From JACMLC01 sp963720235 (GTDB lineage: Bacteria > Acidobacteriota > Blastocatellia > Pyrinomonadales > Pyrinomonadaceae), in NCBI GenBank assembly GCA_963720235.1, contig OY970389.1, forward strand, positions 4,216,001-4,280,000: DNA of 64,000 bases, in the 5' to 3' direction. Positions 60,505 to 64,000 of this stretch are shown in pieces. The notes below the pieces were generated by a model that saw only the letters and a list, made by a program, of their open reading frames with translations, searched no databases and was not told where the DNA came from. The stretch's first letter is position 1. Every line of letters starts with the position of its first letter. Both the position numbers and the translations under genes were made by a program.

Positions 60505-60567
60505 CTCCCGCAAAGGCGCAAAGAAAGACATTAAGTTCTTCTTTGCGCCTTTGCGCCTTTGCGGGAG
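60505..60567. repeat. Family A word-repeat hairpin, copy A8
   Basis: A short copy: the CTCCCGCAAAGGCGCAAAG arm starting at 60505 pairs with the mirrored CTTTGCG words ending at 60567, with the left arm one word shorter. The centre is only a few bases. Confidence 0.85.
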
Positions 60568-60619
60568 AGTGTCTTTCTTTTACCTCTTTTGAACCTCAAA
60601 TCACTACGATGCAAAAATA

Positions 60620-60652
60620 ACCGGGTACGCCCTTTTTCAAAAGCGTACCCGG
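60620..60652 (-). terminator. Hairpin terminator after the TonB receptor gene
   Basis: CCGGGTACGC and GCGTACCCGG form a perfect 10-bp stem around a 12-nt CTTTTTCAAAA-type loop. It lies about 20 nt past the minus-strand TonB receptor stop codon at 60674. Confidence 0.65.
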
Positions 60653-60673
60653 CTATAAGGTTTAAGATTCCTT

Positions 60674-63600
60674 TTAGAAATGGAATCTTAAGGCGAACTG
60701 CACCTGGCGTTCGCGGTAGATTGAGTTGCCTGTTGAATTAGGCACTCCGAAGTTAGGCCCGTTGGGCGCAAAGTTGAGGTTCGAGCCGGAGAAGGTGTAC
60801 TGCGTGGTGTTAACGCCCGTCACCTGATAACGGTTGAAGAGGTTAAACGCCTCGGCCAGAAACTCAAGGTTCATCGTTTCGGTAAAGCGGAAACGACGCG
60901 AGATGCGCAGGTCAACATTGACGAGTCGCGGTTGACGGAAAGCATTGCGTTCGTAAACCAAAGGAATGCGTCCCAAAGCTCCAGAACCGGTGATGCCGCC
61001 GGCAATCGAGCTCGGCCCGAAGCCGCTCACGTTCGCCGAATAGACGACGCCCGATTGGGCTACGACGATGGGCGAAATCGTGAACCCGCCGAAGATTGCC
61101 TTGCCCACTTTGCTGTTCTCTAAACCGAACGGCAAGCCCGGAGTCCACACTGCGCTGGCAACGAAGCGATGCGGGATGTCCAGATTTGAACGGCCACCTT
61201 CAAGGCTCAAGTCGAACGGATTGAGCGGGCCGTTGGTAAAGGTAAAGGTCGCGGAGTTCTGCCCCGTGTCGGTTGATTTCGAGAAGGTGTAGTTGACCTG
61301 GAATTGGAGGCCCTTCGACAAGCGACGGTTGGCCTGCAAGACCAAAGCCTGATACTCGGACTTGATGGAGCCTGTAATCTCTGTGATGGCTCCGAAACGT
61401 GCATCGGGTCTGGCTCCTGTAAAGAAGGGAACCGTAATCGACTGGCCGCCGAGCGGGCCGCCGACGAAGTTAAAGGTTCTGTTGACCGGATTCGGCAGGT
61501 TGCGATCCGTGAAGGTCGGCAGCCTGCGTCCGAGGCTCACAAGATAAGAGGCCGAGACAACAGTGTTCGGCATAATCTGTCTTTCAAAGACGATGTCTGC
61601 CTGATGAATCTGCGGGGCAGCCATGTTCTCCGAGAAGACGACGATGGCCGGAGCCGCAGTCGTGATGGCAGGCGGAGCCGTGAACACATTCGGGAAGACA
61701 GGCGCGCCTGCGGCTGTCGCCGACAGCGAGAAGGTGCGCTGTGCATTGACGGTTCCGGTGTTGCTGATGGCATTGATGATGGTCGAATTGATGATGCGTC
61801 CATAGTAAATGCCATAGCCGCCGCGAATGGATGTCTTGCCGTCGCCTGTGATGTCATAGGCGAAACCGACACGCGGGCCGAAGTTATTCTTATCCGAAGG
61901 CAGGCTGCGCGTCTGGTCTGGTCCAACAAACTGGGTTGGCAGATTCGACAGCGTGCTCGGAATCTGCGGCTCAGGAAGCTGCTCGTACTCATAGCGCATG
62001 CCGAGATTAACGGTCAGCTTCTGAGTCACGCGGATATCATCCTGAAAGAAGAAGTTGTAGTCTGTCGTTGAGATGCGGAAAGCTGTCGGGCCGAATGCCT
62101 GCTGGTAATTGCTGGTGTAGCAACGCCCGGCAATTCTCTGCGGCGCGGGCGGGACTGGAGCCAGAGTGAAGCACGGCACATTCGCCGTCCTCAAATCTCC
62201 GCCGCCTCTGAGGTTGGTGTAGTCAACGATAAAGTCGTTGATGTTGCTGTAGGTGTAGCTGCCTGCTTCGAGTCTCAGGTTATCGAGCAGGTCGTTGACG
62301 CGGTTGATGTCTCCACCAAACTTGAAGGTGTGGCGGCCATAGTTCCACGTCATCGTGTCTGCATACTGCCAACGCTTCTCGTCCGGGTTGGCAACGCGCT
62401 CAAGAAAATCCTGCTTGCCGAAGGTAAAGCCGTTGACCACGATGGTCGGCGGGCGTCCGCCCGGAGCCGTCGCCAGGATGGCTTCGCCCGGTGAAGGCGG
62501 CACGCTGAAAGCGAAGAGATTATCGCGTCCATACTGGAAGCGAGCTTCGTTCAAAAGGGTCGGCGTGATGGTCGAAGTCAGACGCAGATTCAGGCTGTCC
62601 GTCTCGACGAAATCGTCGCCGAAGGTCGCAATGCCCTTGAAGGTCGTCGGCTGCGTCTCGATGCCGGCAGGCGATTGCGAGCGCATGCGATTGTAAGAGG
62701 CCGTGAAGGTGTTGCTGTTGTTGATGACCCAGTCAATCTTCGGGAAGAAGATGCGCTGGTCTTGCGAGCGCGGCACGGGGCCGGTCAAGCCTGACAGGAA
62801 AGCCAGAGCCTGATCAATACGCGCATTGGTGATGAGCGGCGAGCGGGCCATCAGCGTCGCACGGTTGACTGCGCTCAAGTAGGTCGCGTTCGGGAAGACC
62901 GACGCGCCCGGAAATTCTCTTCTCTGCTCGTCGTAGGCGAAGAAGAAGAACAACCTGTCTTTGATGATGCGTCCGCCGATTGAGCCGCCGAACTGCTGGC
63001 GCTTGTCTTCCGGCTTGAAGGTCTGATTGACAGGAACGCCGCCGACCAGGACTGTGCGCGTGGTCGTCGGGTTGGTCGCGCCTAGTTTGTTGTCGCGTAT
63101 GTAATAGAACAGGCTGCCGTGAAACTCGTTGGTTCCGCTCTGCGTGACGGTGTTGACAACGCCGCCCGCCGCGCGCCCGTACTCTGCTGAATAGTTTGAA
63201 GTGTTGACCTGAAACTCGCGCACAGCAGCTTGGCTGACAACATAGCTGATGCGCGTGCGGCCACGCTCTTCCGAATAAAAAGCATTGTTGTTGTCGCCGC
63301 CGTCAACCGTATTGTTGTTCAAGAGGCCGGAGATGCCGCGAAAACTGATGAGACCGAAGTTGCCGTCAGGCACAACGCCCGGCGTGAGCAGGACAAAGTT
63401 GGAAGCGCGACGACCGTTAATCGGCAACTCGTTAATCGAAGTCTGGTTGACGTTGCTGGAAAAGTCCTGCTGCGTCGTATTGATGACGGGCGCTTCGCCT
63501 GTCACTTCGATTTGGTCGCCGCCGACGCCGCCGACCGAAAGCGGAATATCCAGCGAGGTCACGCGACCGACTTCGACCACGATCTTCGACTGGCTAAACG

Positions 63601-63868
63601 CGCCAAAGCCAGAGGCGTTGATTGAGACGGTGTAGTTACCGGGCTGAAGCTGAACCACGCGGAAGCGGCCTTCGCTATCGGTGGTGGCTGTTGCCTCTTT
63701 GTTAGTTTCTTCATTCTTGACCGTCACGGTTGCGTTAGGCACGACGGCCCCGTTCGGGTCTTTGACGGTGCCGCCGATGGCTCCATCTAAAGATGATTGG
63801 GCCATCGCCACTGCACTCATCAAGGAGAGGACGAGCGCGACAAGAGAGAGCCGGAGAATTTTGGACAT
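60674..63868 (-). CDS. TonB-dependent outer-membrane receptor with carboxypeptidase-regulatory N-terminus (Oar-like)
   Basis: The 1064-residue product starts MSKILRLSLVALVLSLMSAVAMAQ, a signal peptide, with AAGGAG 7 nt before ATG. Residues about 25-115 form a CarboxypepD_reg domain (GAIGGTVKDPNGAVVPNATVTVKN), followed by a plug (about 120-240, VTGEAPVINTTQQ, INGRRASNFVLLTPGVVPDG) and a long beta-barrel with RGISGLLNNNTVDGGD-type loops. It ends in the aromatic residue of an outer-membrane signal (RQVQFALRFHF). It likely imports an unknown large ligand or protein. This Oar-like architecture is typical of acidobacteria. Confidence 0.93.
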   Translation of the reverse strand: MSKILRLSLVALVLSLMSAVAMAQSSLDGAIGGTVKDPNGAVVPNATVTVKNEETNKEATATTDSEGRFRVVQLQPGNYTVSINASGFGAFSQSKIVVEVGRVTSLDIPLSVGGVGGDQIEVTGEAPVINTTQQDFSSNVNQTSINELPINGRRASNFVLLTPGVVPDGNFGLISFRGISGLLNNNTVDGGDNNNAFYSEERGRTRISYVVSQAAVREFQVNTSNYSAEYGRAAGGVVNTVTQSGTNEFHGSLFYYIRDNKLGATNPTTTRTVLVGGVPVNQTFKPEDKRQQFGGSIGGRIIKDRLFFFFAYDEQRREFPGASVFPNATYLSAVNRATLMARSPLITNARIDQALAFLSGLTGPVPRSQDQRIFFPKIDWVINNSNTFTASYNRMRSQSPAGIETQPTTFKGIATFGDDFVETDSLNLRLTSTITPTLLNEARFQYGRDNLFAFSVPPSPGEAILATAPGGRPPTIVVNGFTFGKQDFLERVANPDEKRWQYADTMTWNYGRHTFKFGGDINRVNDLLDNLRLEAGSYTYSNINDFIVDYTNLRGGGDLRTANVPCFTLAPVPPAPQRIAGRCYTSNYQQAFGPTAFRISTTDYNFFFQDDIRVTQKLTVNLGMRYEYEQLPEPQIPSTLSNLPTQFVGPDQTRSLPSDKNNFGPRVGFAYDITGDGKTSIRGGYGIYYGRIINSTIINAISNTGTVNAQRTFSLSATAAGAPVFPNVFTAPPAITTAAPAIVVFSENMAAPQIHQADIVFERQIMPNTVVSASYLVSLGRRLPTFTDRNLPNPVNRTFNFVGGPLGGQSITVPFFTGARPDARFGAITEITGSIKSEYQALVLQANRRLSKGLQFQVNYTFSKSTDTGQNSATFTFTNGPLNPFDLSLEGGRSNLDIPHRFVASAVWTPGLPFGLENSKVGKAIFGGFTISPIVVAQSGVVYSANVSGFGPSSIAGGITGSGALGRIPLVYERNAFRQPRLVNVDLRISRRFRFTETMNLEFLAEAFNLFNRYQVTGVNTTQYTFSGSNLNFAPNGPNFGVPNSTGNSIYRERQVQFALRFHF

Positions 63869-64000
63869 GTAGGGAACTCCTTACCAGAAAAATCAGTTGA
63901 AAATTGAAACTATCCGCGCTTCACCGGGACGGCGCAGAGAGAACCTGTAAGCTTTCGAGAACTATCAGAATTTGCGTTTACCATTTACAAAGGCGTGGAC
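63869..64000. other. Right-edge upstream region of the TonB receptor gene
   Basis: About 130 nt holding the AAGGAG ribosome site at its edge. No further gene or clear promoter could be assigned; the region is cut by the window end. Confidence 0.4.

Noticed and set aside
2462..60567. CRISPR array or direct-repeat array
   Set aside because: Words are adjacent with no unique spacers of constant length, arms are inverted, and no cas genes are present.

Overview
The window is a bacterial chromosome segment, GC-rich and densely coded, with about 47 supported protein genes, no rRNA or tRNA gene and no CRISPR array that I can see. The gene content points to an acidobacterium, most likely the Blastocatellia/Pyrinomonadales side (inference from family mix, not from a marker gene). 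Indicators are Ser/Thr protein kinases fused to beta-propeller or TPR modules, wHTH-TPR regulators, an Oar-like TonB receptor with an N-terminal carboxypeptidase-regulatory domain, a small HTH protein of acidobacterial type, and a Thermus-type isocitrate dehydrogenase. Layout: 2-2450 holds the tail of an unidentified helical protein, a cardiolipin-synthase-like PLD protein and its endonuclease/exonuclease/phosphatase partner. 2565-5565 is a kinase-propeller gene with a small downstream gene. 5650-10022 is an ergothioneine locus: egtB, divergent egtD, a GNAT gene and egtA. 10231-16194 runs a secreted WD40-caspase-like protein into an osmoprotectant ABC transporter (ATPase, then a permease/binding-protein fusion). 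16491-25130 holds small and secreted proteins, an amidohydrolase, a GlsB-type membrane protein, a large FG-GAP surface protein and a CruA-like flavoprotein. 25220-29474 holds a kinase-TPR gene, a 63-residue GDPPGTGG-repeat peptide gene and an RRM protein. 29694-34656 holds an M28 peptidase, a TolB-like propeller and a DUF4139-like protein. 34712-40731 is a minus-strand run with DUF1015, GNAT, serA, an SDR, serC and an OmpH-like protein. 40917-49780 holds pterin dehydratase, a second FG-GAP protein, an HTH protein, two paralogous wHTH-TPR regulators and a monoheme protein. 49990-52492 holds icd, purE and a small envelope protein. 52619-55654 holds a glycosyltransferase, a methyltransferase and a HAD phosphatase. 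56120-58124 holds three stress-type proteins, and 58411-63868 a hybrid histidine kinase and the TonB receptor. The most striking feature is what lies between genes. At least 20 intergenic sites carry long hairpins built from tandem short words, falling into several families: A (CGCAAAGG), B (CACAGAGA), C (strings of mini-palindromes), D (GGATAGACAGG), H (GACTCCTGAC), I (GCCCCGTAGGGGC) and others. Some copies share a non-palindromic centre, and five sites with unrelated arms contain the same 18-nt core, AACAGCATTCCTTTCATC or a close variant. This looks like a modular, dispersed and possibly mobile hairpin system. One copy supplies a gene's stop codon and another splits a transporter operon. Start codons were chosen by visible Shine-Dalgarno matches where possible; several starts are GTG or TTG or have no clear ribosome site.
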